Shown here: piece after piece, positions 1 through 8,195 of the stretch
How the letters are laid out: the number at the start of each line of letters is the position of its first letter
Position numbering within the stretch: position 1 is the stretch's first letter
DNA from: Candidatus Hydrogenedens sp.
Lineage (GTDB): Bacteria; Hydrogenedentota; Hydrogenedentia; Hydrogenedentales; JAEUWI01
Direction of reading: 5' to 3'
Assembly (NCBI GenBank): GCA_016125095.1
Contig: WGMK01000018.1
Location: 124,001-188,000 of the forward strand
Length of the DNA stretch: 64,000 nucleotides
The notes under the pieces: model-generated
Told to the model about the DNA's origin: nothing
The model's input: the letters and a program-made list of their open reading frames with translations, nothing else
Database searches by the model: none
Translations under genes and position numbers: made by a program

Positions 1-112
1 CCGCAACGTCATCCAGCACGAGAAGCCCAAGGCGATGACCCAGGCGCTCATGGCCGTCGTGCACCATGGGGCCAGCGCCTCCGACGCGCACCAGATTCTC
101 AAGGCGGGCTGA
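1..112 (+). CDS. C-terminal fragment of an unidentified protein
   Basis: The window opens inside a reading frame (frame starting at base 2) that runs to a TGA at 110-112. About 36 residues are visible, ending HHGASASDAHQILKAG. The tail is helical and soluble-looking with no membrane segment. The stop lies three bases before the ATG of the Gfo/Idh/MocA gene, so the two are probably co-transcribed. I do not recognise the family from this fragment. Confidence 0.6.
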   Translation, partial: RNVIQHEKPKAMTQALMAVVHHGASASDAHQILKAG

Positions 113-115
113 GGC

Positions 116-1246
116 ATGCAGACCATCCGCTTCGGCATTATCGGCTGCGGCCTCATGGGCCGCGAATTCGCGAGCGCGGCAGCCCGCTGGTGCCACCTGC
201 TCGACATGCCCGCGCGCCCGGTCATCGCGGCCATCTGCGACGCGAACGACGCGCTCTTTCCGTGGTACGAGCAGAGCCTGCCCGAGCTTGCATTCAAGAC
301 CACGGACTATAAAGAACTGCTCGCGCGCGAGGATGTGGACGCCGTCTATATCGCCGTGCCGCATGTGCTGCACACCGAGCTGTATACCGCCGCGCTCGAG
401 GCGGGCAAGCACCTCTTCGGCGAGAAGCCCTTCGGCATCGACCGCGCCGCGAACGAAGCCATCAGCGCGGCCATCGCCAAGCACCCGGAACTGATCGTGC
501 GCTGCTCGTCGGAATTTCCCTATTTCCCCGGCGTGCAGCGGTTCATCGCCGCCGTCCGGTCGGGATCGCTGGGGCGCATTCTCGAAGTCGATGCGGGTTT
601 CCTCCACAGCTCCGACATCAACCCGGACAAGCCCATCAACTGGAAGCGCAAGGCCTCGATCAACGGCGAATACGGCTGCATGGGCGACCTCGGCATGCAC
701 GTGCTGCACGTGCCGCTGCGCCTGGGCTGGAAACCCGCGCGCGTGTTCGCCCAGTTGTCCAACGTCGTCACCGAGCGCCCCGACGGCAAGGGCGGCATGG
801 TGCCCTGCGATACGTGGGACAACGCGGCGCTGCATTGCGACGTGGAGCAGGACGGCTACACCTTCCCCATGACCTGCAAGATGCAGCGCATCGCCCCGGG
901 CGAGACCGACACCTGGTACATCAACGTGCTCGGCACGCGCGGCTCGGCGCGCTTCAATACCAAGCGCCCGAAGACCTTCGAATGGATGACCTACGAGCCC
1001 GGCGGCCCACAGGCCTGGCTGTCGGAAGACCTCGGCTACACGCCGCCCGCCGCCAGCATCACCGGCGGCATCTTCGAATTCGGCTTCACCGACGCCATCC
1101 TGCAGATGTGGGCGGCCTACGTGGCCGAACTCGCGGGCGCTGCGCCGGCCTTTCCCTGCGCCACGCCCGAAGAAGCCGCCGCCTCGCACGCCCTGTTCAC
1201 CGCGGCCCTCGAGTCGCATGCCAAGCATGCGGTCGTGACGGTTTAG
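116..1246 (+). CDS. Gfo/Idh/MocA family oxidoreductase
   Basis: A 376-residue NAD(P)-dependent sugar-type dehydrogenase. The N-terminal Rossmann fold carries the nucleotide-binding loop GIIGCGLMG (residues 8-16), and the family's EKP motif is at residues 103-105 (EKPFG). A GDLGMHVLHV stretch near residue 190 matches the GD-G-H region that lines the active site in this family. Length is normal. The ATG follows the previous stop by three bases. Members oxidise or epimerise sugars, inositols and their derivatives; the substrate cannot be read from sequence. There is no signal peptide, so it is likely cytoplasmic. The family call is firm and the substrate unknown. Confidence 0.9.
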   Translation: MQTIRFGIIGCGLMGREFASAAARWCHLLDMPARPVIAAICDANDALFPWYEQSLPELAFKTTDYKELLAREDVDAVYIAVPHVLHTELYTAALEAGKHLFGEKPFGIDRAANEAISAAIAKHPELIVRCSSEFPYFPGVQRFIAAVRSGSLGRILEVDAGFLHSSDINPDKPINWKRKASINGEYGCMGDLGMHVLHVPLRLGWKPARVFAQLSNVVTERPDGKGGMVPCDTWDNAALHCDVEQDGYTFPMTCKMQRIAPGETDTWYINVLGTRGSARFNTKRPKTFEWMTYEPGGPQAWLSEDLGYTPPAASITGGIFEFGFTDAILQMWAAYVAELAGAAPAFPCATPEEAAASHALFTAALESHAKHAVVTV

Positions 1247-1255
1247 GAGGCTGAC

Positions 1256-1879
1256 ATGCGCCGCGTTGCCGCAGCTCTGTTGATTTCCGGCCTGCTCGCA
1301 GGCTGCTACAACCCCGGGCCGATCGAGGGCGTCTACCAGCTGAAACTGCAGGACGACAACGGCGCAGCAATCTACGACGCCCGCATGGAGTTGTGGGATC
1401 TCTCCGACGACGCGGCACAGCTCGTGGCCGATCAGCTTGCGGAAGACGGCACCCCGCGCGAAGTCGCCGATACCCTGCTGTCGCGATTCCGCGGCATCGC
1501 CCTGGTGCGGCCCGCCACCTTGTCGCCCGAGCGGCTTGTGTCGCCGCTCCTCGTGCTCGACGGTCCCTTCGTGTTCAGCCGCGCGCAGTTCCGCATGATC
1601 GGCAACGACGTCACCAAGGCACCCGACGAGGCCGACGTGCTCTCGCTGCTGATGTCGCAGACCAACGACGGCTTCGAGACCGTTGAACCGGGATTCCTGC
1701 GGGGGCTGCTGGCCGGGCTATTGCCCGACGAAGTTACCGATTTCGCGCTGAACGAACTGCGCGTCGGCACCGACAGCCAGATGCGCATCGACGGCAAGTA
1801 CCGGAGAGTCCACGGAGAGGCCACCCGCACCAACGGCATCCTGCCGCCCTTCGAAGAGACCTTCGTCAACTTGTTCTAG
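1256..1879 (+). CDS. Predicted lipoprotein of unknown function
   Basis: A 207-residue protein with a lipoprotein signal: a basic start (MRR), a hydrophobic stretch and a lipobox ending LLAGC with the lipidated cysteine at about residue 17. The mature part begins with a short flexible segment (YNPGPIEGVY) followed by a soluble mixed domain I cannot assign. The ATG lies nine bases after the Gfo/Idh/MocA stop with a GGAGG-like ribosome-binding site between them, so the two genes are probably one transcript. The next gene is convergent, seven bases away. Confidence 0.75.
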   Translation: MRRVAAALLISGLLAGCYNPGPIEGVYQLKLQDDNGAAIYDARMELWDLSDDAAQLVADQLAEDGTPREVADTLLSRFRGIALVRPATLSPERLVSPLLVLDGPFVFSRAQFRMIGNDVTKAPDEADVLSLLMSQTNDGFETVEPGFLRGLLAGLLPDEVTDFALNELRVGTDSQMRIDGKYRRVHGEATRTNGILPPFEETFVNLF

Positions 1880-1885
1880 GCGCGC

Positions 1886-2266
1886 TCACTCGCACCGTTC
1901 CAGTTCCGCGAGCGCCGCCTCCCAGCTGCGGTCGCGGTCGCGTTCCTCGCGCAGCTTGCGCAGGGCGCGCTCCACCCCGCGGAAGGCCGACGACTTGTTG
2001 GTCGAGGTGGCCTCGCCGATTTCGCGGTAACTCATGCCGCGGTAGAAGTAGAGATCGATGCACTGGCGCTCGCGATTCGTGAGCAGCCGCGGAATGCGCT
2101 CCTCGACCCACGCCATCAGCACCCGGCAGCGCGCTTGGTGCCGCTCTCGGCAGCGCTCTTCGTGGGGGCTGGCTTTCCACGCGCCCTGTTCGTGGTGGAA
2201 GTGGTCGATGATGGCCGGGGCGAGCGTGACGCGGAAGCGGTGGGCGCGGCTGTGATCGGAAGACAT
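1886..2266 (-). CDS. Small sigma-70 region 4-like helix-turn-helix protein
   Basis: 126 residues, transcribed leftward from an ATG with AGGAGT seven bases upstream. Residues about 62-106 (starting LLTNRERQCIDLYFYRG and continuing through MSYREIGEAT) resemble sigma-factor region 4: a 'tree-R' helix followed by a helix-turn-helix in which SYREIGE is the usual first helix. There is no recognisable region 2, so this is not a complete ECF sigma factor. It is better read as a region-4-only regulator or sigma-like DNA-binding protein. The first 50 residues are rich in His, Arg and Glu. The gene is monocistronic and convergent with the lipoprotein gene. Confidence 0.7.
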   Translation of the reverse strand: MSSDHSRAHRFRVTLAPAIIDHFHHEQGAWKASPHEERCRERHQARCRVLMAWVEERIPRLLTNRERQCIDLYFYRGMSYREIGEATSTNKSSAFRGVERALRKLREERDRDRSWEAALAELERCE

Positions 2267-2381
2267 GGCAATACTCCTTCGGGTTGGTTTGCGCAGGTCT
2301 GCAGGGTGGGCCGGCGGGGCCGGAAAAAAACTGCACCGGAGCAGTATTCGCCAGGTATCGCGGCGGTAATTCGGCGTGCGC

Positions 2382-2387
2382 TATAAT
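2382..2387 (+). promoter_or_regulatory. Candidate -10 box for yqeY-methyltransferase pair
   Basis: A perfect TATAAT stands 42 bases before the YqeY start in a GC-rich background. No convincing -35 hexamer lies 16-18 bases upstream, so only the -10 element is called. Confidence 0.5.
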
Positions 2388-2429
2388 GCAGGCCGGGTAC
2401 AGAACCAATACCAAGCGCGGGAGCACACG

Positions 2430-2876
2430 ATGAGCATCAAGGCAGCGATTCAGGACGCCATGAAAGACGCCTTGCGCGCCAAGAATTCGGAGCGCCTGAG
2501 CGTGCTGCGGATGGCCAAGGGCGCGCTGCTGCTGGCGGAGAAAGCCGGCCCGAAGGAGGCCGAGCTGTCCGATGCCGACGCCACGCAGGCCCTCCGCTCC
2601 GAGGTGCGCAAGCGCGTGCAATCCATCGAACAATTCGCCGAACTGGGCAAGACCGACGAGGTCGAGTCGCTCAAGCGCGAGATCGAGGTGATCGAGTCCT
2701 TCCTGCCGCAGCAGCTGACCTCCGAGCAGGCGGAAGCCCGCGTGCGCGACTACCTCGCCGCGCATCCGGAATTGAACCACCCCGGCAAGCTTACCGGTGC
2801 GCTCAAGAAAGAACTCGGCGACCTGGTGGACGGCAAGGTGCTCAACGAAGTCTGCCGGAAGGTCCTTGAGGGATAA
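2430..2876 (+). CDS. GatB/YqeY domain-containing protein
   Basis: 148 residues, of typical YqeY length. It is highly helical, with the family's landmarks: an N-terminal helix with MKDALRAKNSERLSVLRM, a central VRKRVQSIEQF segment, FLPQQLT, and a C-terminal domain ending DGKVLNEVCRKVL. YqeY resembles the tRNA-binding tail domain of the GatB amidotransferase subunit; its cellular role is not settled. The ATG at 2430 is preceded by GGGAG and fits the family's N-terminus (MSIKAAIQDAM); an in-frame upstream ATG at 2376 lies before the -10 box and is unlikely. The gene overlaps the next one by 11 bases. Confidence 0.9.
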   Translation: MSIKAAIQDAMKDALRAKNSERLSVLRMAKGALLLAEKAGPKEAELSDADATQALRSEVRKRVQSIEQFAELGKTDEVESLKREIEVIESFLPQQLTSEQAEARVRDYLAAHPELNHPGKLTGALKKELGDLVDGKVLNEVCRKVLEG

Positions 2877-3654
2877 CGCCGCCGAGCGCTTCGGCGGGCT
2901 CGCCGAGGCCTACGACCGCTACCGTCCGCGCTACCCCGCCGCGGCCATCGACTGGATTTGCCGGGAAGCCGGCGTGGGGGAGGGAGCAATCGTCGCCGAT
3001 ATCGGTGCCGGTACCGGCATCAGCGCCCGTCCGTTCCTCGAGCGCGGCTGCACCGTGCTCGGCATCGAACCCAACGCCGACATGCGCGCCGCGTCCGAGG
3101 CCGCGCTTGCCGCGCTTCCCACGTATCGGGCCTTGCCCGGCGAAGCCGCGCAAACGGGACTCGGCACCGCCAGCGTCGATCTCGTCGTGGCCGCGCAGGC
3201 CTTCCACTGGTTCGACCGTGCCGCCGCCCGTGCCGAGTTCGCGCGCATCCTCCGGCCCGGCGGACGGGTATGCCTCCTGTTCAACAATCGCGACACGAAG
3301 AGCACCGCTTTCTCGCGCGATTACGAATCCTTCCTGCTGGAACACAGCGTCGACTACACGCAGGTTAACCACGCCGAATTGCCCCCCGAAGTATTCCATG
3401 CGTTTTTCGACGAATATCGCCTCGAAAGATTCGACAACGCCCAGGTGTTGGATATTAATGGACTTGTCGGACGCGTTCGGTCCTGTTCGTATATACCGCG
3501 CGAACACGAGATCGGTTATGATGAGATGTTGTCGGCGTTGCGCAGACTCTTCGATGCCTACGCCGAATTTGGCCAAATTGAAATGCGATACGCCACCGAG
3601 GTGTACCTGGGTACGGTGACTGCCGATACCGCCGACAGAGATTCGTCAGTCTGA
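2866..3654 (+). CDS. Class I SAM-dependent methyltransferase
   Basis: 262 residues with a Rossmann-like methyltransferase fold. Motif I is VADIGAGTG (residues 44-52), followed by an acidic end of strand 2 in GIEPN, motif II-like DLVVAAQAFHWF, and the post-motif LRPGGRVCLLF. This is the UbiE/Methyltransf_11 type; the acceptor is unknown. I placed the start at the TTG at 2866 because GGAAGG sits four bases upstream and the protein then begins at the conserved ERFGGLAEAYDRYRP. That makes it overlap the yqeY stop by 11 bases and implies translational coupling. The 3' half (about 3390-3600) is less GC-rich than the 5' half. Confidence 0.85.
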   Translation: MRDNAAERFGGLAEAYDRYRPRYPAAAIDWICREAGVGEGAIVADIGAGTGISARPFLERGCTVLGIEPNADMRAASEAALAALPTYRALPGEAAQTGLGTASVDLVVAAQAFHWFDRAAARAEFARILRPGGRVCLLFNNRDTKSTAFSRDYESFLLEHSVDYTQVNHAELPPEVFHAFFDEYRLERFDNAQVLDINGLVGRVRSCSYIPREHEIGYDEMLSALRRLFDAYAEFGQIEMRYATEVYLGTVTADTADRDSSV

Positions 3655-3764
3655 CGAACAAGTTGTCAGATGCGCCGGGTTTCGTCGCCCGAGGCGCAAT
3701 CCGGCAGATTTGTGGTGGCGTGTAAGTCTAAGTTTTGAAACAGGTTGTGCCGATATCCGTGAAT

Positions 3765-3780
3765 TGGCACGGCTTTCGCG
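3765..3780 (+). promoter_or_regulatory. Candidate sigma-54 promoter for the ankyrin gene
   Basis: TGGCACGGCTTTCGCG matches the -24/-12 consensus TGGCACG-N4-TTGC with one mismatch in the -12 half (TCGC). The invariant GG and GC are at the correct spacing. The predicted start would be near 3791, giving a leader of about 40 bases to the ATG at 3831. No enhancer-binding regulator is encoded nearby. Confidence 0.55.
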
Positions 3781-3830
3781 ATAGGGTGTGCGCGGCCGCT
3801 GTGGCCGATGCAACACTGGAGGTTACGCAC

Positions 3831-4349
3831 ATGGGAACTGAATGGATGCACACGCTCGATATCGACGGCCGGACGCCCCTCGACCGCGCCTACGCCAGCG
3901 GCCATCCCGTTATGGCCGATCTCATGTTGCGGCAGGAGAAGGAAGACCAGAACCTCGCGCTGTCCGGCGCGAGCGCCCTGCACCGCGCGGCCTACCTCGG
4001 CCTGAGCGGCGCCGTGAAATCGCTGCTGACCTATGGCGCGGCCGAAGAGCAGCGCGATGAGCAGGGCGAGACCCCGCTGCACAAGGCCGCCCGCCGCGGC
4101 CATGCCGACACCGTCGAAATCCTGGTGCGCATCAGCGATGTGAACGCCATCAGCAACGATGGCCTGACGCCGCTGCACTGGGCGGCCATCAGCGGACGCG
4201 CCGACGTGGCCCGCCTGCTGGTGCAGCACGGCGCCGACCAGCACCTGCGCAATGAATCGATGGACGGCCTGTCGCCGCTCGATATCGCCCGCGCCATGGG
4301 CTTCGCCGAGTGCGAAGAAGTGCTCGAATCGTCCCGTATCTACGCGTAA
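3831..4349 (+). CDS. Ankyrin repeat protein
   Basis: 172 residues made almost entirely of ankyrin repeats. About five units can be read from the loop/helix signature: DGRTPLDRAYASGH, GASALHRAAYLGLSG, GETPLHKAARRGHADTVEIL, DGLTPLHWAAISGRADVARL and DGLSPLDIARAMGF. Ankyrin repeats bind partner proteins; nothing in the sequence names the partner. There is no signal peptide or membrane segment. The ATG at 3831 has GGAGG eight bases upstream; earlier in-frame ATGs would run through the sigma-54-type promoter at 3765-3780. The gene is monocistronic and followed by a strong terminator. Confidence 0.88.
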   Translation: MGTEWMHTLDIDGRTPLDRAYASGHPVMADLMLRQEKEDQNLALSGASALHRAAYLGLSGAVKSLLTYGAAEEQRDEQGETPLHKAARRGHADTVEILVRISDVNAISNDGLTPLHWAAISGRADVARLLVQHGADQHLRNESMDGLSPLDIARAMGFAECEEVLESSRIYA

Positions 4350-4412
4350 TCCCGTGTAGGCGCCTGCGCGGCACCGGCCTCCAGCACATCTGAATACGCC
4401 CCCATTCCGTCT

Positions 4413-4487
4413 CGCCCCGGAGCGTCCCGGCCGCTATTCCTCCCCTTCCACCCCTTTAGCCGGCAAACGCTCCGGGGCGGATTTTTT
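4413..4487 (+). terminator. Rho-independent terminator after the ankyrin gene
   Basis: Perfect 12-bp arms CGCCCCGGAGCG (4413-4424) and CGCTCCGGGGCG (4468-4479) enclose a smaller nested CCGGC/GCCGG stem. They are followed by a run of six T at 4482-4487. Confidence 0.8.
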
Positions 4488-4521
4488 GGTACGGCGTTAT
4501 GAATTAACACCTCCGCAGCCC

Positions 4522-4550
4522 TTGCCAAGCTCCGCCGCATGTGTTAGCCT
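4522..4550 (+). promoter_or_regulatory. Candidate sigma-70 promoter
   Basis: TTGCCA (4522-4527) and TAGCCT (4545-4550) are separated by 17 bases. The -35 matches consensus at five of six positions; the -10 is weak (three of six). The start codon of the downstream gene is at 4598. Confidence 0.4.
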
Positions 4551-4597
4551 GACACGATAAATCTGCGAAGTTCCGGCTTGGGGCGGGAGTACGAGAG

Positions 4598-5749
4598 TTG
4601 AGGTGGATCTATCGGGCGGCCGGGCCGCCCCGTCGTTGGTGTTTTCTATGTGCGGCGCTGCTGCTGGCAGCGTTCCATCCCGGCTGCGTGCCGGTGCCCA
4701 ATCCCCCCGATGGCGAAGGCGAGCCCCAGATGGAGGGCGAAGGCGGTATTTTCCTCGAGGGCGAGGGGGAGGGCGTGGTCGAGGGAGAAGGCGGTGGCGA
4801 GGGCATGCCCGCGCTCGAGCCTGTCTGGCGTGTTGCCTTTACCGTGCAGGCCAATGGCGGCCTCTCGGCCGTGTGGGGTTCAGCGCCGGACGACGTCTTC
4901 ATCGTGGGCGGCACCACCGAGCAGGCGTGGATCTATCACTTCGACGGCATCGAATGGTCGCAGATGGCGGCCCCCGCCGTGCCGCAACTTATCTGGGTCT
5001 TCGGCTTCGGTACCGACAACGTCTATGCCGTCGGGCTCGACGGTGCGGTCATTCAGTACGACGGCCTGCAGTGGCATATCCTCGACAGCGGTACCGACGA
5101 GGATCTCTGGGGCATCTGGGGCACGGCGCCCGACGACCTCTGGCTGGTGGGCGGCGAACTCACCCCGGGCGATCCCGTGATTCTCCACTACGACGGCCAA
5201 GTCTTCGCCAAGTGGGCCGCCCCCGAGAACGACCGCAACGCGACGTCGCTGTTCAAGGTGTGGGGCATCGGCGACGAGGTTTTCGCCGTGGGCAGCACCG
5301 GGCTCATCATCGCATTCGACGGCGAACGCTGGGCCCAGGTGCCGGCGGGACCGGCGGCCAACGACGATTTCGTCTCGCTCTGGGGCACCCGCGAAGATCA
5401 CATTGCCGCCGTCGGCGGCCGCGCCAGCGGCATCCTCTCCGATTTCGACGGCCAAGCCTGGTCTACGCGGCCGGTCGCACCCGTGCCGGGCTTGAGCGCG
5501 GTCTACATGGGGCAGGACGACGAGGCGATTGTCGGCGGCCAGCGCGGCTTCGTGGGGCACTACAACCCCGAGACGATGGAACTCATCGAGGAAGCTGCCC
5601 CGACCGACAATTTGCAGTTCATTCATGGGGTCTGGGGCGACGATGCCGGGCGGCATTACGCCGTGGGCACGCGGTACATCGGCGTGAATACGACCACGGG
5701 CTTCGCGCTGGTGCGCACGCTCGAGCCGCCGCCTGAAAGGGTCCGCTGA
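4598..5749 (+). CDS. Secreted repeat protein with Gly/Glu-rich linker
   Basis: 383 residues starting at a TTG nine bases after GGGCGGGAG. A hydrophobic signal segment (residues 15-27) ends at Cys30, but the preceding HPG is not a good lipobox, so lipidation is uncertain. Residues about 37-70 form an acidic low-complexity linker of GEGEG and EGEGG runs. The rest contains repeats of about 40 residues with the pattern VWGSAPDDVFIVGG, FGTDNVYAVGLDG, IWGTAPDDLWLVGG and VWGIGDEVFAVGSTG, each followed by a YDG or FDG strand, which fits a beta-propeller. It probably sits on the outside of the cell. It shares orientation with the DUF1111 haem protein 54 bases downstream. Function unknown. Confidence 0.75.
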   Translation: MRWIYRAAGPPRRWCFLCAALLLAAFHPGCVPVPNPPDGEGEPQMEGEGGIFLEGEGEGVVEGEGGGEGMPALEPVWRVAFTVQANGGLSAVWGSAPDDVFIVGGTTEQAWIYHFDGIEWSQMAAPAVPQLIWVFGFGTDNVYAVGLDGAVIQYDGLQWHILDSGTDEDLWGIWGTAPDDLWLVGGELTPGDPVILHYDGQVFAKWAAPENDRNATSLFKVWGIGDEVFAVGSTGLIIAFDGERWAQVPAGPAANDDFVSLWGTREDHIAAVGGRASGILSDFDGQAWSTRPVAPVPGLSAVYMGQDDEAIVGGQRGFVGHYNPETMELIEEAAPTDNLQFIHGVWGDDAGRHYAVGTRYIGVNTTTGFALVRTLEPPPERVR

Positions 5750-5803
5750 TTTCACGACGAGGCACTAACCGGCGCCGAGTCGATACGGGAAGGTGAGGGA
5801 AAT

Positions 5804-8143
5804 ATGAAGCGATTGATCGGCCTCCATCTGGGTGCCCTGTGTGTTGCCGCCATACTGACGGGCTGTCCGCCCGCCGAACCGGATGCGCCAGGCATCTACG
5901 CGAAGATGGGCGAACCCCTGCCCTCCGCCACGCCCGAGCAATTGGCCACCTTCGACCGCGGGCTCGCGGTGATGCAGCACCGCTTCGACCTCAAGGATGG
6001 ACTCGGGCCGTCGTTCAATGTCACCTTCTGCGGCGCCTGCCACGAACGCCCCACGCCGGGCGGTAGCGCGGCCCTCTACCGCAACTTCTTCATCAGCGGC
6101 ACCCGCACGAATGACGGCGCGCTGTTGCTGGGCGACGTCGGCGGCATCGTGCGCCTTTTCCACTACGGCCCGGGCGACCGGCCGCGCCCGGTGATTCCGT
6201 CGTTCAAGAATGTCTTCACGCAGCGGAACCCGATTCCCTTCTTCGGCGCCGGGCTGATGGCCGAGCTGAGCGACGAGGAAATCCGATCGCGCGAGGATCC
6301 GGACGACCTAGACGGCGACGGCATCAGCGGCCGGCCAAACTTCGACCGCGGCTTCGTCGGGCGCTTCGGCCGCAAGGCGCAGGTGGTTTCCATCGAGGCC
6401 TTCATCCGCGGGCCGCTGTTCAATCACCTCGGCATCACCACCGATCCGCTCAGCGAAGAACAGCGCGCGGCCTTGCCGGTCGACAGTTCAGCCGCGGGCA
6501 CCGAGGCCAAGCAGGCCGCCGCGCCCGATGGGCCGACGCTGGACGACGACGGCGCACCGGACCCCGAGATGAGCACCAACGACCTGTTCGACCTGGTCAG
6601 TTTCGCGATGCTGCTGGCGCTGCCCGAACCCGAGCAGTTGAGCCTGCAGGGCGCGCGAGGCCAGTATGAATTCGAGCGTATCGGCTGCGCCAAGTGCCAC
6701 GTGCCCCGGCTGCGCGGTCCGCGCGGACTCGTCCCGCTCTATTCCGATCTGCTGCTGCACGACATGGGCGAGGACCTGGCCGACGGCATCGAGCAGGGCG
6801 TGGCCACGGCGTCGGAATTCCGCACGCAGCCTCTCATCGGCATGGCGGCGGTCGGGCCGTACCTGCACGACGGACGCGCGAGCACCGCGCACGAGGCAAT
6901 ATTGGCGCATGGGGGAGAGGCGCAGACCGCGCGCGATGCCTATGCCGCGCTCGATGGACGCGGCCAGGCGGCGCTTATCGAATTTCTTTATTCGCTCGGC
7001 GGCCGCGACCAAGCCTCGACAGGACTGATTGCGCCCAATACTCCCGTGCCGTTCGCGGGCGAATATGGCGGGCCGCGCCGCGATCTGTCCGCCGCGGAGA
7101 TGGCGCAGTTCATTCGAGGCCGCGAACTGTTCGACCGCGATTTCAGCAAGGCCAACGGGCTGGGTGGTCCGGCCGATGCACTGGGGGGACCGCGCTTTAA
7201 CGGCGACAGCTGCCGCGCATGTCATATCGATCCCGTGTTCGGCGGGGCCGGCCCGCGCGGCGTGAATGTAATACGCAACGGCTTCGTGTCCAACGACGGC
7301 GTGTTCTCGCCGCCTGCCGCCATCGGCACCATCCTGCACAAGGAGATTATTCCGGGCTACGACCCGGCGAAACCCGAGACCGGCATCAACGTGTTCGAGC
7401 ACCGGCAGACGCCGCCGCTCTTTGGTTTGGGGCTGGTGGACGCTATCGCCGACGCAACCATTCTCGCGCTGGAAGACCCGGACGACGCCGACGCCGATGG
7501 CATCAGCGGGCGCGCCCATGTGCTGCCCGACGGCCGCCTCGGGCGGCTCGGCTGGAAGGCCCAGGTGCCCGACACGACCGAGTTCGTGCGCGATGCCCTC
7601 GGCAATGAGATGGGCATGACGCTCGAGGAAGAGGCCGGACTCACCTTCGGCTTCACCGCCGATACCGACGATGTTCCGGACCCTGAGGTGTTCGCCGACG
7701 AGGAGCAGGACCTCGCGTTCTTCCTCGCCATGCTTGGTCCGCCGCCGCGCCAGCCCGGGGCCGATTCGGCGCTCGCGCTGCAGGGCGAGGCCCTCTTCGC
7801 CGCCTCCGCGCTCGGCTGCGCCAAATGCCACGTGCCCGCGCTAAGCGCCACGATCGACGGCGCCCCCGTGGCCGTGCCGCTCTACTCCGATTTGCTACTG
7901 CACGAAATCCTGCCCGAAGGCGCACCCGGCATCGAGGATACCTACGCCGGCATGCGCGAATTCCGCACCGCGCCGCTCTGGGGCATCAGCCAGACCGCGC
8001 CCTACCTGCACACCGGCGCCGCCGACACCCTCGACGAGGCGATCCGCCTCCACGACGGCGAAGCCGCCGCCATCCGCGATGCGTATGAGGCCCTGCCGGA
8101 AGCGGAAAGAAGGGCGGTCGTCGCGTTTTTGGAGACGTTGTGA
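5804..8143 (+). CDS. Tandem DUF1111 di-haem oxidoreductase (tetra-haem lipoprotein)
   Basis: 779 residues with a lipoprotein signal (ILTGC, Cys21). Four haem-binding CxxCH motifs are visible: CGACH (76-80), CAKCH (295-299), CRACH (470-474) and CAKCH (672-676). The two halves are recognisable duplicates: each contains an FG-GL(M/V) segment, a DP(D)D-DG-SGR Ca-like loop, CAKCHVP, PLYSDLLLH, EFRT-PL and APYLH or GPYLHD. A single DUF1111/PF06537 unit is normally about 400-500 residues with two haems, so this is a tandem duplication. The family resembles di-haem peroxidases and often sits beside imelysin-like iron proteins, but none is here. It is probably periplasmic or outer-membrane attached and moves electrons; the substrate is unknown. 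Confidence 0.88.
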   Translation: MKRLIGLHLGALCVAAILTGCPPAEPDAPGIYAKMGEPLPSATPEQLATFDRGLAVMQHRFDLKDGLGPSFNVTFCGACHERPTPGGSAALYRNFFISGTRTNDGALLLGDVGGIVRLFHYGPGDRPRPVIPSFKNVFTQRNPIPFFGAGLMAELSDEEIRSREDPDDLDGDGISGRPNFDRGFVGRFGRKAQVVSIEAFIRGPLFNHLGITTDPLSEEQRAALPVDSSAAGTEAKQAAAPDGPTLDDDGAPDPEMSTNDLFDLVSFAMLLALPEPEQLSLQGARGQYEFERIGCAKCHVPRLRGPRGLVPLYSDLLLHDMGEDLADGIEQGVATASEFRTQPLIGMAAVGPYLHDGRASTAHEAILAHGGEAQTARDAYAALDGRGQAALIEFLYSLGGRDQASTGLIAPNTPVPFAGEYGGPRRDLSAAEMAQFIRGRELFDRDFSKANGLGGPADALGGPRFNGDSCRACHIDPVFGGAGPRGVNVIRNGFVSNDGVFSPPAAIGTILHKEIIPGYDPAKPETGINVFEHRQTPPLFGLGLVDAIADATILALEDPDDADADGISGRAHVLPDGRLGRLGWKAQVPDTTEFVRDALGNEMGMTLEEEAGLTFGFTADTDDVPDPEVFADEEQDLAFFLAMLGPPPRQPGADSALALQGEALFAASALGCAKCHVPALSATIDGAPVAVPLYSDLLLHEILPEGAPGIEDTYAGMREFRTAPLWGISQTAPYLHTGAADTLDEAIRLHDGEAAAIRDAYEALPEAERRAVVAFLETL

Positions 8144-8155
8144 GCGATGCGTGGA

Positions 8156-8180
8156 CCGGGATCGCTACTCTCCAGAGCGG
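8156..8180 (+). repeat. REP-like palindromic element, copy 1
   Basis: A 25-bp element matching the other two copies at 23 of 25 positions. The core CTCTCCAGAGCGG is identical and can form a small hairpin (CTCT/AGAG). It starts 13 bases after the DUF1111 stop and lies just past the 3' end of the transposase gene. Confidence 0.75.
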
Positions 8181-8195
8181 TACATGGCGTGAAGG

